From positions 1-7,591 of the forward strand of contig JAWBOW010000039.1 of the NCBI GenBank assembly GCA_038825775.1: 7,591 nucleotides of DNA, written 5' to 3'. Source of the stretch: JAWBOW01 sp038825775 (GTDB taxonomy: Archaea > Nanobdellota > Nanobdellia > Woesearchaeales > WAPY01). Both the position numbers and the translations under genes were made by a program. Numbering within the stretch: the stretch's first letter is position 1; each line of letters begins with the position of its first letter. The notes under the pieces were generated by a model that did not search any database, was not told the origin of the DNA, and saw only the letters and a list, made by a program, of their open reading frames with translations. This document shows positions 1 through 5,465 of the stretch, piece by piece.

Positions 1-603
1 ATAAAATCTTAAAGAATCACTCCTAAATCTCCTGAAAAAATTATCTTTTTTTAAGTATAAATTATTTTTAAAACCGTCCAATAATTCTTGAGCAAATTCT
101 GGATTCAAAAACATATTATAAACAATCTCATCTTGTTGATCTAAAGAATTATATTCTTTAATTATCCTATTCTTTAAATTTTTAATCACGCTTTTGGCAT
201 AGTTTGAAATTCCTATTTTCGATACATAAATTTTGTTATAGTCTATATTAAAGAACTCATCAGCAAGAAATTTTTTGTCAACATTCTTTATTCTCAAAAG
301 AAAGTCCAAAGAGTTTTCTCTTACAAACCCCCTACCTTCAAGTCCATTTTGATAGTATATGATTCCTGTAAAAACTTCTTCACTATTATTATAAAAACTT
401 TCTTTATAATGGTTTACATTTCTTATTATAGAACTAATACAATCTTCTATGCTTTGTTTTGAAGAAGTATCATTCTCATCATTTTTTTTATAAGAAATAA
501 TTTCTGACAATTTTGGTATAACATACAATACAATTTTATAATAATCAGCATCTCTTTGTTTGTTTTTATAGAAATTTGCTTCAGCACTTGCTTGAAGACG
601 CAT
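1..603 (-). CDS. Unidentified protein, N-terminal part (runs off left edge)
   Basis: Reading leftwards from an ATG at 603-601, the frame stays open for 201 codons to the window edge, so the C-terminus is missing. It begins MRLQASAEANFYKNK and is rich in Lys, Asn, Tyr and Phe. I see no signal peptide, long hydrophobic segment, Cys cluster, P-loop or other motif I can name; the pattern of charged and aromatic residues suggests a soluble, mostly helical protein. An in-frame TGA about 16 bases upstream (619-621) limits the start, making this ATG the best choice. There is no GGTG site in front of it. It is divergent from the MTA phosphorylase gene and separated from it by 126 bases, so it is not part of that operon. 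Asn codons are mostly AAT, somewhat more than in the neighbouring genes, a weak hint of different origin. Being a real gene is likely from the long open frame; function is unknown. Confidence 0.7.
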   Translation of the reverse strand, partial: MRLQASAEANFYKNKQRDADYYKIVLYVIPKLSEIISYKKNDENDTSSKQSIEDCISSIIRNVNHYKESFYNNSEEVFTGIIYYQNGLEGRGFVRENSLDFLLRIKNVDKKFLADEFFNIDYNKIYVSKIGISNYAKSVIKNLKNRIIKEYNSLDQQDEIVYNMFLNPEFAQELLDGFKNNLYLKKDNFFRRFRSDSLRFY

Positions 604-643
604 ATTTTTAATAAAATATCATAATTAAAATACTTTTCTATAC

Positions 644-649
644 TTTAAA
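644..649 (-). promoter_or_regulatory. Possible TATA box for the left-edge gene
   Basis: On the minus strand the sequence reads ATTTAAAGTA here. A start site about 26 bases downstream would fall near 620 and give a leader of roughly 17 bases without a Shine-Dalgarno site. A second AT-rich candidate (TATTTTAATT, about 623-632) would instead give a leaderless message. I cannot choose between them by eye. Confidence 0.3.
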
Positions 650-684
650 TTATTCTTTTTAAAAGTATTTTAAGAGTAGAGAAA

Positions 685-694
685 TATTTAAAAG
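685..694 (+). promoter_or_regulatory. TATA box for the MTAP-APT operon
   Basis: The sequence TATTTAAAAG fits the archaeal TATA element. The expected start site, about 26 bases downstream, is near 715. This leaves a short leader of about 15 bases that still includes the GGGTGG Shine-Dalgarno site at 720-725, which ends four bases before the ATG at 730. Confidence 0.55.
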
Positions 695-729
695 TGTAAT
701 TTGATTATAGTAGTGTTTTGGGTGGTTAA

Positions 730-1536
730 ATGAAGTTTTCAAGAAGAAATTCTGTTGAAAGGATAGGCATAATAGGCGGAACAGGAGTTTATGATAGTTC
801 TTTGTTAAAGAATTCAGAGAATGTTAAAGTTAACACTCCCTATGGAAGCCCTTCTGACTTAATAACAATTGGAGAGTTTATGGGTAAAAAAATAGCTTTT
901 ATTCCAAGACACTCTGCAAAACATACTATTAATCCTACAAAAGTCAATTACAGAGCAAACATTTATGCTTTGAAAGAATTGGGAGTTACAAGAATAATAA
1001 GCATAACAGCAGTTGGTTCTCTAAAAGAAGAGATAAAACCAGGAGATTTTGTTTTTACAGACCAATTTGTTGATTTTACAAAGTTCAGAAAAAACACATT
1101 TTATGAAGGACAGAAGGTTGCTCATATTTCAATACCAAAACCATTTTGTGAAGAAATCAGAAACATACTAATAAACACAGCCAAGCAATTAAATTATGAT
1201 TTTCATGAAAAGGGGACTTGTGTTGTAATAGAAGGACCAAGATTCTCAACAATAGCAGAATCAGAGATGTTTAGAAAATTAGGTTTTGATACAATAAACA
1301 TGACAATGGTGCCAGAAGTAATACTTGCAAGAGAACTTGGAATGTGTTATGCAAACATTTCAATGGTTACAGATTATGATGTTTGGAAGGAACACTTTGT
1401 AACTCAAGATGAAGTTTCGAAAATAATGAGACAAAATATCGAGAAGGTTAAGAACATTTTAAAAAATGTAATACCAAAAATAAAATATGAAGGAAAATGC
1501 TCTTGTAGAAAAGCAGCAGAAATAATGTTTTTATAA
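730..1536 (+). CDS. mtnP: S-methyl-5'-thioadenosine phosphorylase (MTAP)
   Basis: Cytosolic enzyme that splits 5'-methylthioadenosine with phosphate into adenine and 5-methylthioribose-1-phosphate, clearing the by-product of polyamine synthesis and other SAM reactions. The 268 residues match the family length. Visible motifs: the phosphate-binding loop GGTGVYD (16-22), PRH (59-61), a TAVGSL stretch (93-98), EGPRFST (168-174), NMTMVPE (190-196) and TDYDVW (214-219). The two Asp residues in TDYD favour 6-aminopurines and the methylthio-nucleoside, whereas purine nucleoside phosphorylases have Asn there, so I prefer MTAP to PNP. A CSC motif at 257-259 resembles the C-terminal CxC disulfide motif known from heat-stable archaeal MTAP/PNP enzymes. 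The start is supported by GGGTGG four bases upstream. The adenine phosphoribosyltransferase gene follows after 14 bases, which strongly supports an adenine salvage role. Activity on inosine or guanosine cannot be excluded by reading alone. Confidence 0.93.
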   Translation: MKFSRRNSVERIGIIGGTGVYDSSLLKNSENVKVNTPYGSPSDLITIGEFMGKKIAFIPRHSAKHTINPTKVNYRANIYALKELGVTRIISITAVGSLKEEIKPGDFVFTDQFVDFTKFRKNTFYEGQKVAHISIPKPFCEEIRNILINTAKQLNYDFHEKGTCVVIEGPRFSTIAESEMFRKLGFDTINMTMVPEVILARELGMCYANISMVTDYDVWKEHFVTQDEVSKIMRQNIEKVKNILKNVIPKIKYEGKCSCRKAAEIMFL

Positions 1537-1539
1537 AAA

Positions 1540-1545
1540 GAGGTG
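1540..1545 (+). promoter_or_regulatory. Shine-Dalgarno site of the APT gene
   Basis: GAGGTG, complementary to the CACCUC of the archaeal 16S rRNA 3' end, ends five bases before the ATG. It fills the 14-base gap after the MTAP stop codon, so the two genes are almost certainly on one message and APT is translated from its own site. The PAC2 gene has nearly the same leader. Confidence 0.75.
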
Positions 1546-1550
1546 TTTTT

Positions 1551-2072
1551 ATGAAAGTAGAAGAATTAAAAAAATACATAAGAAACATACCTGACTTTCC
1601 AAAGAAAGGAATAATTTTTAGGGACATAACACCACTTCTTAAAAACCCTTCTGCTTTTAATTATGTAATAAATTCTTTTGCAAAGGAATTAAAAAGTAAA
1701 AAAGTAGATTTTGTTGTTAGTGCAGAAGCAAGGGGTTTCATACTAGGGGCTGCTTTGGCTTATAAATTAAAAGCAGGTTTTATACCGTTGAGAAAACCAG
1801 GGAAACTACCTTACAAAACAATAAGGCATTCTTTTAAAACAGAATACAGCATTGATGCTTTTGAAATACACTCAGACGCTCTTAAAAAGGGTTCAAGAGT
1901 TGTAATAGTTGATGACGTCTTAGCAACTGGAGGAACAGCAAGTGCTGCTGTAAAACTTGTAAAAAAACTTGGAGCAAAAGTTTTAGGAGTTTTGTTTTTA
2001 ATAGAATTAGAAGCATTAAAAGGAAGGGAAAAATTAAAAGGAGAAAATGTTTTTTCTCTAATAAAATACTGA
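1551..2072 (+). CDS. apt: Adenine phosphoribosyltransferase
   Basis: Converts adenine and PRPP into AMP and pyrophosphate in the cytosol. At 173 residues it has the normal length of the short, bacterial-type APT family. The sequence shows an N-terminal FPKKGI..RDITPLL segment (16-30) typical of APT, the EARGF motif (59-63), the RKPGKLPY loop (81-88) that covers the active site, and the PRPP-binding motif VVIVDDVLATGGT (117-129) with the two acidic residues D121-D122. This combination separates APT from hypoxanthine-guanine and uracil phosphoribosyltransferases and from the archaeal GfcR-type regulators, which carry an extra N-terminal domain. It is the second gene of a two-gene operon with MTAP, whose product adenine is its substrate. 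The end of the gene and the 78-base gap after it show no clear oligo-T terminator, so some read-through into the phosphoesterase gene is possible. Confidence 0.94.
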   Translation: MKVEELKKYIRNIPDFPKKGIIFRDITPLLKNPSAFNYVINSFAKELKSKKVDFVVSAEARGFILGAALAYKLKAGFIPLRKPGKLPYKTIRHSFKTEYSIDAFEIHSDALKKGSRVVIVDDVLATGGTASAAVKLVKKLGAKVLGVLFLIELEALKGREKLKGENVFSLIKY

Positions 2073-2108
2073 GTTTAAAAAATTTTAAATTAAAATTAAA
2101 AAGAAAAG

Positions 2109-2116
2109 TTTAAAAA
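2109..2116 (+). promoter_or_regulatory. Probable TATA box for the phosphoesterase gene
   Basis: TTTAAAAA lies in the 78-base gap between APT and the phosphoesterase gene. It predicts a start site near 2138, giving a leader of about a dozen bases that keeps the weak GGGG Shine-Dalgarno site at 2141-2144. The region is very A+T-rich, so chance matches are common. Confidence 0.4.
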
Positions 2117-2150
2117 GCAGTATCTTTTGATTTAGAGAAAGGGGTTTAAA

Positions 2151-2633
2151 ATGCTTATAGGTATAGTCTCTGATACTCACGATAACGTAATTCTTTTAAG
2201 AAAGACAGTTGAGGAATTAAAAAAGAGAAAAATAAACACAATAATACACGCAGGAGATCTCTGTGCTCCCATAACTTTAAAAGAACTAAACGGCTTTAAA
2301 ATAATTTATGCTCTTGGAAATGTTGATGGGGATGTTTTATTAATAAAACAAAAGATAGAAGAGATGAATGGAGTTTTCTTGGGTTTAGGAGGGGTGGTTA
2401 ATATTGAAAAAAAGAGTTTTGCAGTGTTTCACGGACACTATCCATTTATTCTCGAATCATTAATAAAATCTCAAGAATTTGATTATGTCATTACAGGCCA
2501 CACTCACAGACAAAGAAATGAAAAGATTGGAAAGACAAGAGTTATAAATCCTGGTTGCATGTATAGCAGTCACGAAAATAGTTTTGCAATACTAGACATT
2601 GAAAAAGACAATGTGGAATTTGTAAAATTATAA
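2151..2633 (+). CDS. MJ0936/YfcE-type metallophosphoesterase
   Basis: Small calcineurin-like phosphoesterase of 160 residues, the usual size for the YfcE/MJ0936 group, which hydrolyses phosphodiester bonds using two metal ions (Mn2+ or Ni2+ in characterised members). The metal ligands are all in place: SDTHDN (7-12, D8 and H10), GD (35-36), GNVD (56-59, N57), HGH (94-96) and GHTH (116-119). INPG, which follows in the family after the last motif, is present as VINPGC. The natural substrate of this group is not established; characterised members cleave artificial phosphodiesters. The start is preceded by AAAGGGG, a weaker ribosome site than those of the neighbours. It sits after the adenine salvage pair and before a HAD protein, so a role around nucleotides is possible but is only inferred from position. 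Family assignment is secure; physiological substrate is unknown. Confidence 0.88.
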   Translation: MLIGIVSDTHDNVILLRKTVEELKKRKINTIIHAGDLCAPITLKELNGFKIIYALGNVDGDVLLIKQKIEEMNGVFLGLGGVVNIEKKSFAVFHGHYPFILESLIKSQEFDYVITGHTHRQRNEKIGKTRVINPGCMYSSHENSFAILDIEKDNVEFVKL

Positions 2634-2670
2634 ATTAAGACTGAATTATAAAATATTAAACTAAATCAAA

Positions 2671-2676
2671 AGGTGG
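2671..2676 (+). promoter_or_regulatory. Shine-Dalgarno site that decides the HAD gene start
   Basis: AGGTGG ends five bases before the ATG at 2682. An in-frame GTG at 2673-2675 lies inside this site and would give a protein three residues longer. Because GGTG is the ribosome-binding element in the other leaders here, GTG is very unlikely to be the start codon. Confidence 0.8.
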
Positions 2677-2681
2677 TTTTT

Positions 2682-3323
2682 ATGATAAAACTATTAATTT
2701 TTGATTTGTGGGGAACAATCATAGAAAATGGTGTTTATTCTCCAATTAAGCAAGTGAAAAACATATTAAGGATTAATATGCCGTTTGAGGAGTATGTTGT
2801 TAGATTTGAAAAGGTTTTCATGCTAAACAACTATGCTGACCTGTATGAGGGGTTCAAACTTGTATGCAAGGAATTCAACATAAAAGAAAACCCTTACATA
2901 CTAAACAAACTTGTTGGAATTTGGAATAAAAATTGGCTGTTAGCAAAACCTTACCACAATGCACTTGAAACTGTAAGTGAATTAAAAAAGAATTATAAAA
3001 CAGCACTAGTGGTTAATGCTGACAAATCAATAAATAGTTTGATAGAAAAATATTCTCTTGAAAAATACTTTGACAAAATCTACCTTTCATACCAAACAAA
3101 ATTCTTAAAAGTAAACCCAGAAGCATTCAAGCTTATTCTAAATGATTTTAATGTAAAACCAGAAGAATGTTTAATGATTGGAGACAGCATTGACTCTGAC
3201 ATGAAAACTCCTTCTACTCTTGGAATCAAAACAGTGCTTGTTGATTTTAGAGGAAGAAGAGAATATCCTCTAAAAATAAGAACTGTAAAAGAACTACCTC
3301 AAATTATAAAAAATATAAAATAA
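2682..3323 (+). CDS. HAD-like hydrolase-fold protein with altered catalytic motifs
   Basis: A 213-residue HAD-superfamily protein of the type with a helical cap between motifs I and II (cap roughly residues 15-90). Motif I is FDLWGT (7-12): the nucleophile D8 and T12 are present, but the second Asp that acts as acid/base in phosphatases is W10. Motif II reads LVVNAD (109-114), with Val111 where Ser or Thr is normal. The motif III Lys is K143 in LKVNPEAF, and motif IV is intact as GDSIDSD (167-173). Aromatic residues at the W10 position occur in haloacid-dehalogenase-like members, so the protein may act on a non-phosphate substrate, be a weak phosphatase, or be non-catalytic. The ATG at 2682 is chosen over the upstream GTG because the GTG is part of the Shine-Dalgarno site. 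It follows the phosphoesterase after 48 bases; a TTATAAAA at 2646-2653 is too close to leave the ribosome site in the message, so co-transcription with the phosphoesterase is more likely. Confidence 0.82.
   Translation: MIKLLIFDLWGTIIENGVYSPIKQVKNILRINMPFEEYVVRFEKVFMLNNYADLYEGFKLVCKEFNIKENPYILNKLVGIWNKNWLLAKPYHNALETVSELKKNYKTALVVNADKSINSLIEKYSLEKYFDKIYLSYQTKFLKVNPEAFKLILNDFNVKPEECLMIGDSIDSDMKTPSTLGIKTVLVDFRGRREYPLKIRTVKELPQIIKNIK
3308..3313 (-). terminator. Possible oligo-T terminator of thioredoxin reductase
   Basis: Read on the minus strand, a run of six T in a longer T-rich stretch (about 3306-3320) lies some 40 bases past the thioredoxin reductase stop. Archaeal termination mostly needs only oligo-T. 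The run lies inside the 3' end of the convergent HAD gene. Confidence 0.4.
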
Positions 3324-3349
3324 GTATTAATACACAAATTTTCACTTAA

Positions 3350-4306
3350 TTATTGTTGTTTTTCTTTTAAATACTCATAAACAGAATTAGCAGCAATCGC
3401 TCCCTCAGCAGCAGCAGTTATTATTTGTTGGAATTTATTAGAGTTAGTTGTTATATCACCAGCAGCAAAAACACCCTCAACATTTGTTCTTTGAGCACTA
3501 TCAACAACAATATAACCCTCCTCATCAGTCTTAACACCTAAACTTTTAGCCAAATCAACTACTGGAATCCCTCCAATCTCTATGAAAAGCCCATCAAGCT
3601 TTAATTCTTTTCCAGAATCAAGCTTTACACCTTCCAAAACCTCACTGCCTAACAATTCAACAACATTAGAATTATAGATCACTTCAATTTTAGGGTTGGA
3701 ATTAACAGCATCAATTAAAACCGGCTCAGCCCTCAATTTATCCCTCCTATAAATAATATAAACCTTAGAAGCATAATTACTCAACAACAAAGCACTCCTA
3801 ACAGCAGCATTACTTCCACCAACAACACCAACAACCTTATCCTTATAAAAAGGAGCATCACAAGTAGCACAATAACTTATTCCCTTCCCTATAAAATCAT
3901 CCTCTTTTGGAATATTTAAGTTTCTCCTCTTTGTCCCAGAAGCAAATATTATGGCCCTTGCCTTGTAAACATTGTTATCAGAGTCCTTAACATTGAACAA
4001 AGTATAACCCTTCCTAACATCAACAACAGAACCTTGCTTTATCTTAACTCCCAAATCTTCAGCATGACTTCTGAATTTTTCCATTAATTCAAAACCACTA
4101 ATCTTTCTAAAACCAGGATAATTCTCAACTTCATAAGCATCAGAAGCATAACCTCCAATTGATTCTCCAATAACCAAAGTTCTTAATTTGTAACGAGCAG
4201 CATAAATACCAGCACTCAAACCAGCAGGTCCTGCTCCAACAATTATCAAATCAAATTCCTTATCCTCCCCATTTTTTGAAATGTTTTTTAGATTGAATTT
4301 TAGCAT
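3350..4306 (-). CDS. trxB: Thioredoxin reductase (FAD, NAD(P)H, CxxC)
   Basis: Flavoprotein of 318 residues, the normal length for low-molecular-weight thioredoxin reductases, which pass electrons from NAD(P)H through FAD and a redox disulfide to thioredoxin or a glutaredoxin-like partner. Domains in order: FAD-binding IIVGAGPAGLSAG (21-33), a GGYA segment (51-54) and ENYPGF (61-66); then the NAD(P)H domain with the redox motif CATC (146-149) followed by DAPFY, the nucleotide loop GGSNAAVRSA (163-172), and YRRDKLRA (186-193), where the RR pair resembles the HRR motif that prefers NADPH; finally the second FAD segment FAAGD (280-284). An N-terminal extension of about 17 residues precedes the usual start. 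No thioredoxin gene is adjacent. There is no Shine-Dalgarno site; the TATA box at 4329-4336 lies at leaderless distance. The identity is secure; the electron acceptor and cofactor preference are inferred. Confidence 0.94.
   Translation of the reverse strand: MLKFNLKNISKNGEDKEFDLIIVGAGPAGLSAGIYAARYKLRTLVIGESIGGYASDAYEVENYPGFRKISGFELMEKFRSHAEDLGVKIKQGSVVDVRKGYTLFNVKDSDNNVYKARAIIFASGTKRRNLNIPKEDDFIGKGISYCATCDAPFYKDKVVGVVGGSNAAVRSALLLSNYASKVYIIYRRDKLRAEPVLIDAVNSNPKIEVIYNSNVVELLGSEVLEGVKLDSGKELKLDGLFIEIGGIPVVDLAKSLGVKTDEEGYIVVDSAQRTNVEGVFAAGDITTNSNKFQQIITAAAEGAIAANSVYEYLKEKQQ
3352..3368 (+). terminator. Possible oligo-T terminator of the HAD gene
   Basis: TTGTTGTTTTTCTTTTAA begins about 30 bases past the HAD stop codon and lies inside the 3' end of the convergent thioredoxin reductase gene. 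With the opposing T-run at 3308-3313 it forms an overlapping pair of terminators around a 26-base gap. Confidence 0.4.
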
Positions 4307-4328
4307 AAAAATAAGTTTTAAATAATAC

Positions 4329-4336
4329 TATTTAAA
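4329..4336 (-). promoter_or_regulatory. TATA box of thioredoxin reductase (leaderless)
   Basis: Minus-strand TTTAAATA is centred 26-27 bases before the A of the ATG at 4306, which is the standard distance from TATA box to transcription start. No GGTG-like site lies between. Both facts point to a message that begins at the start codon. Confidence 0.55.
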
Positions 4337-4390
4337 TTTAATTGTTTTGTAACATTAAAAATTAAAAAAATTCACAACCAAATTGTTTTT

Positions 4391-4462
4391 GCGGCTGTGG
4401 TCTAATGGTTATGACACAACCCTCCCAAGGTTGGTGTCCGGGTTCGAATCCCGGCAGCCGCA
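4391..4462 (+). tRNA. tRNA-Gly, anticodon CCC
   Basis: The full cloverleaf can be drawn. The acceptor stem gcggctg (4391-4397) pairs with cagccgc (4455-4461), followed by discriminator A at 4462. The D arm has gtc/gac closing a taatggttat loop. The anticodon stem caacc (4417-4421) pairs with ggttg (4429-4433) around the loop ctcccaa, with anticodon CCC at 4424-4426, reading GGG. A four-base variable region is followed by the T arm ccggg/cccgg with loop ttcgaat. CCA is not encoded and must be added after transcription. There is no intron. It lies between the thioredoxin reductase promoter and gins51, on the same strand as gins51. GGG is a rare Gly codon in such an A+T-rich genome, so other Gly isoacceptors must exist elsewhere. 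Confidence 0.97.
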
Positions 4463-4496
4463 TAAAAATTTAATTCAGAAAAACTAATAAAAAAAC

Positions 4497-4505
4497 TTAA
4501 ATATA
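4497..4505 (+). promoter_or_regulatory. TATA box of gins51 (leaderless)
   Basis: TTAAATATA is centred 26 bases before the A of the ATG at 4527. Only a short AGGT lies close to the start, too near and too short to be a convincing ribosome site. The message probably starts at or beside the ATG, independently of the tRNA that ends 35 bases before the TATA box. Confidence 0.55.
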
Positions 4506-4526
4506 AGGGTTTCTTATTAGGTAATT

Positions 4527-5189
4527 ATGGGGGAAAATGAGATTAAAATTACTTACGAGCTTCTATTCGAAATACTAAGAAGAGAAAAAGAGAGAAGAGA
4601 ACTACAAAAAATAGACCCTAATTTTTATCACGACTTTTACGAGTATTTAAAAGACAAAAAAGAAGCATTATCAAAACTAAGTGCTGTTTCTGAAAGAGAA
4701 GCAGAACAGATTAAAAAACAAATTGAAAATGCGCAAAATATTCTTAGGAGGATTTATGATTCAAGAGAAAAGAAAATAATTGACAAAGCTATAATTAAGG
4801 CAATGACAAAATCAGAGATAATAGACACAACAAACATGATTGAAGAGGAAAAAGAATTTTTTGATAAACTTGTTAATTTGCTTTCAGAAAATAGAAATTT
4901 AATATTCAAAATAGCTTTTAGCGGTGAAAGTTTTGAAAAAAAGGAAACAAAAGAAGAGCAAGAAAGAGAAGCAATTGACAAACAAGTTATTGTGAGATTT
5001 TTATCATCAGTGCCAAAGTTTGTTGGTTTAGACGGCAGAATTTATGGCCCTTATAGTGAAGAAGAAATAACAACACTGCCAAAAAGCATAGCAAACGTTC
5101 TCTTAGAAAAAGAAAGGATTGAAATAATAAATGCTGACGAAAACAATAAAAGTTTATTAGAAAAAGAAAACAAAGAGAACGAAGAATAA
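4527..5189 (+). CDS. gins51: Archaeal replication factor GINS, Gins51/Gins15 type
   Basis: Subunit of the archaeal GINS complex, which joins MCM helicase and the Cdc45/GAN-type protein at the replication fork. The 220-residue protein shows the Gins51 (Sld5/Psf1-like) order: an N-terminal helical A domain, here about 1-125, with YELLFEILRREKER (10-23) and ELQKIDPNFY (25-34); a charged Glu/Lys linker (about 128-152); and a small C-terminal B domain (about 154-202) containing VPKFVGLDGRIYGPY followed by TLPKSIANVLLEKE. The FVG.DG..YGPY signature is what identifies it. An acidic, Asn-rich tail of about 18 residues ends the protein. Gins23, the partner with the reverse domain order, is not in the window, and in some archaea Gins51 forms a homotetramer alone. 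Primase and PCNA, frequent neighbours of this gene, are not next to it here, but L44e is, on the opposite strand. Confidence 0.88.
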   Translation: MGENEIKITYELLFEILRREKERRELQKIDPNFYHDFYEYLKDKKEALSKLSAVSEREAEQIKKQIENAQNILRRIYDSREKKIIDKAIIKAMTKSEIIDTTNMIEEEKEFFDKLVNLLSENRNLIFKIAFSGESFEKKETKEEQEREAIDKQVIVRFLSSVPKFVGLDGRIYGPYSEEEITTLPKSIANVLLEKERIEIINADENNKSLLEKENKENEE

Positions 5190-5252
5190 TGAATTAAATT
5201 AATATGAAAGCAAATAAAAATTTCACATAAACAAAATAGTTTTAAAGTATTA

Positions 5253-5259
5253 TTTTTTT
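5253..5259 (+). terminator. Oligo-T terminator of gins51
   Basis: A run of seven T about 64 bases past the gins51 stop codon is the first strong oligo-T tract downstream. Oligo-T without a hairpin is sufficient for archaeal RNA polymerase in known cases. Confidence 0.45.
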
Positions 5260-5445
5260 AATGAATCCTAAACATAATTTATTTGAGTAAAAAACACTAA
5301 AAGCTAAGATTACTACACAAGAAAAAACCAAATTTATTTTAAACCAAACTAAAATTTTAAAAAGTTTAAAAGTAAGATGAGAAAATATTAAAAACAATTC
5401 AAAAATTCTAACGAAATGAATTTGTAATAAAGAACTTTGTTTAAC

Positions 5446-5452
5446 AAAAAAA
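5446..5452 (-). terminator. Oligo-T terminator of L44e
   Basis: Seven A on the plus strand give seven T in the L44e transcript, starting 14 bases past the stop codon, a typical position for an archaeal terminator. It implies that L44e is the last gene of its transcript and that S27e does not follow it here. Confidence 0.55.
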
Positions 5453-5465
5453 TCCTTTTACCGAT

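Larger units (their letters stand above)
5190..5465. other. 276-base gene-free convergent gap
   Basis: Extremely A+T-rich region between the stop codons of gins51 and L44e. I find no open frame of useful length on either strand; ATG-initiated frames end within a few codons (for example eight codons from the ATG near 5203). It holds oligo-T signals for both flanking genes. A TATA-like TTTAAAAG on the plus strand near 5363-5370 could serve an untranslated RNA, but no stable hairpin, C/D box pair or tRNA-like fold is visible. Confidence 0.6.

Noticed and set aside
2041..2058. Perfect 7-base inverted repeat (gagaaaa / ttttctc) near the end of APT
   Set aside because: It lies in coding sequence, is A+T-rich with a four-base loop, and is not followed by an oligo-T tract. 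Likely chance.
3324..3333. Palindrome GTATTAATAC just after the HAD stop
   Set aside because: Ten-base A+T-rich palindromes are frequent in such DNA, there is no loop for a hairpin, and no second copy near a promoter suggests an operator.
4391..4462. tRNA-Gly as an integration site for a mobile element
   Set aside because: No integrase, no repeat of the tRNA 3' end and no foreign gene block is visible near it; the neighbours are housekeeping genes.
4754..4981. 75-codon minus-strand open frame
   Set aside because: It lies wholly inside gins51, is made of Ser/Phe/Ile runs that mirror the Glu/Lys-rich coding strand, and has no start signals.
5190..5465. Hidden S27e or another small gene between gins51 and L44e
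   Set aside because: I found no Cys-X2-Cys containing frame and no open frame of about 60 codons on either strand in this gap.
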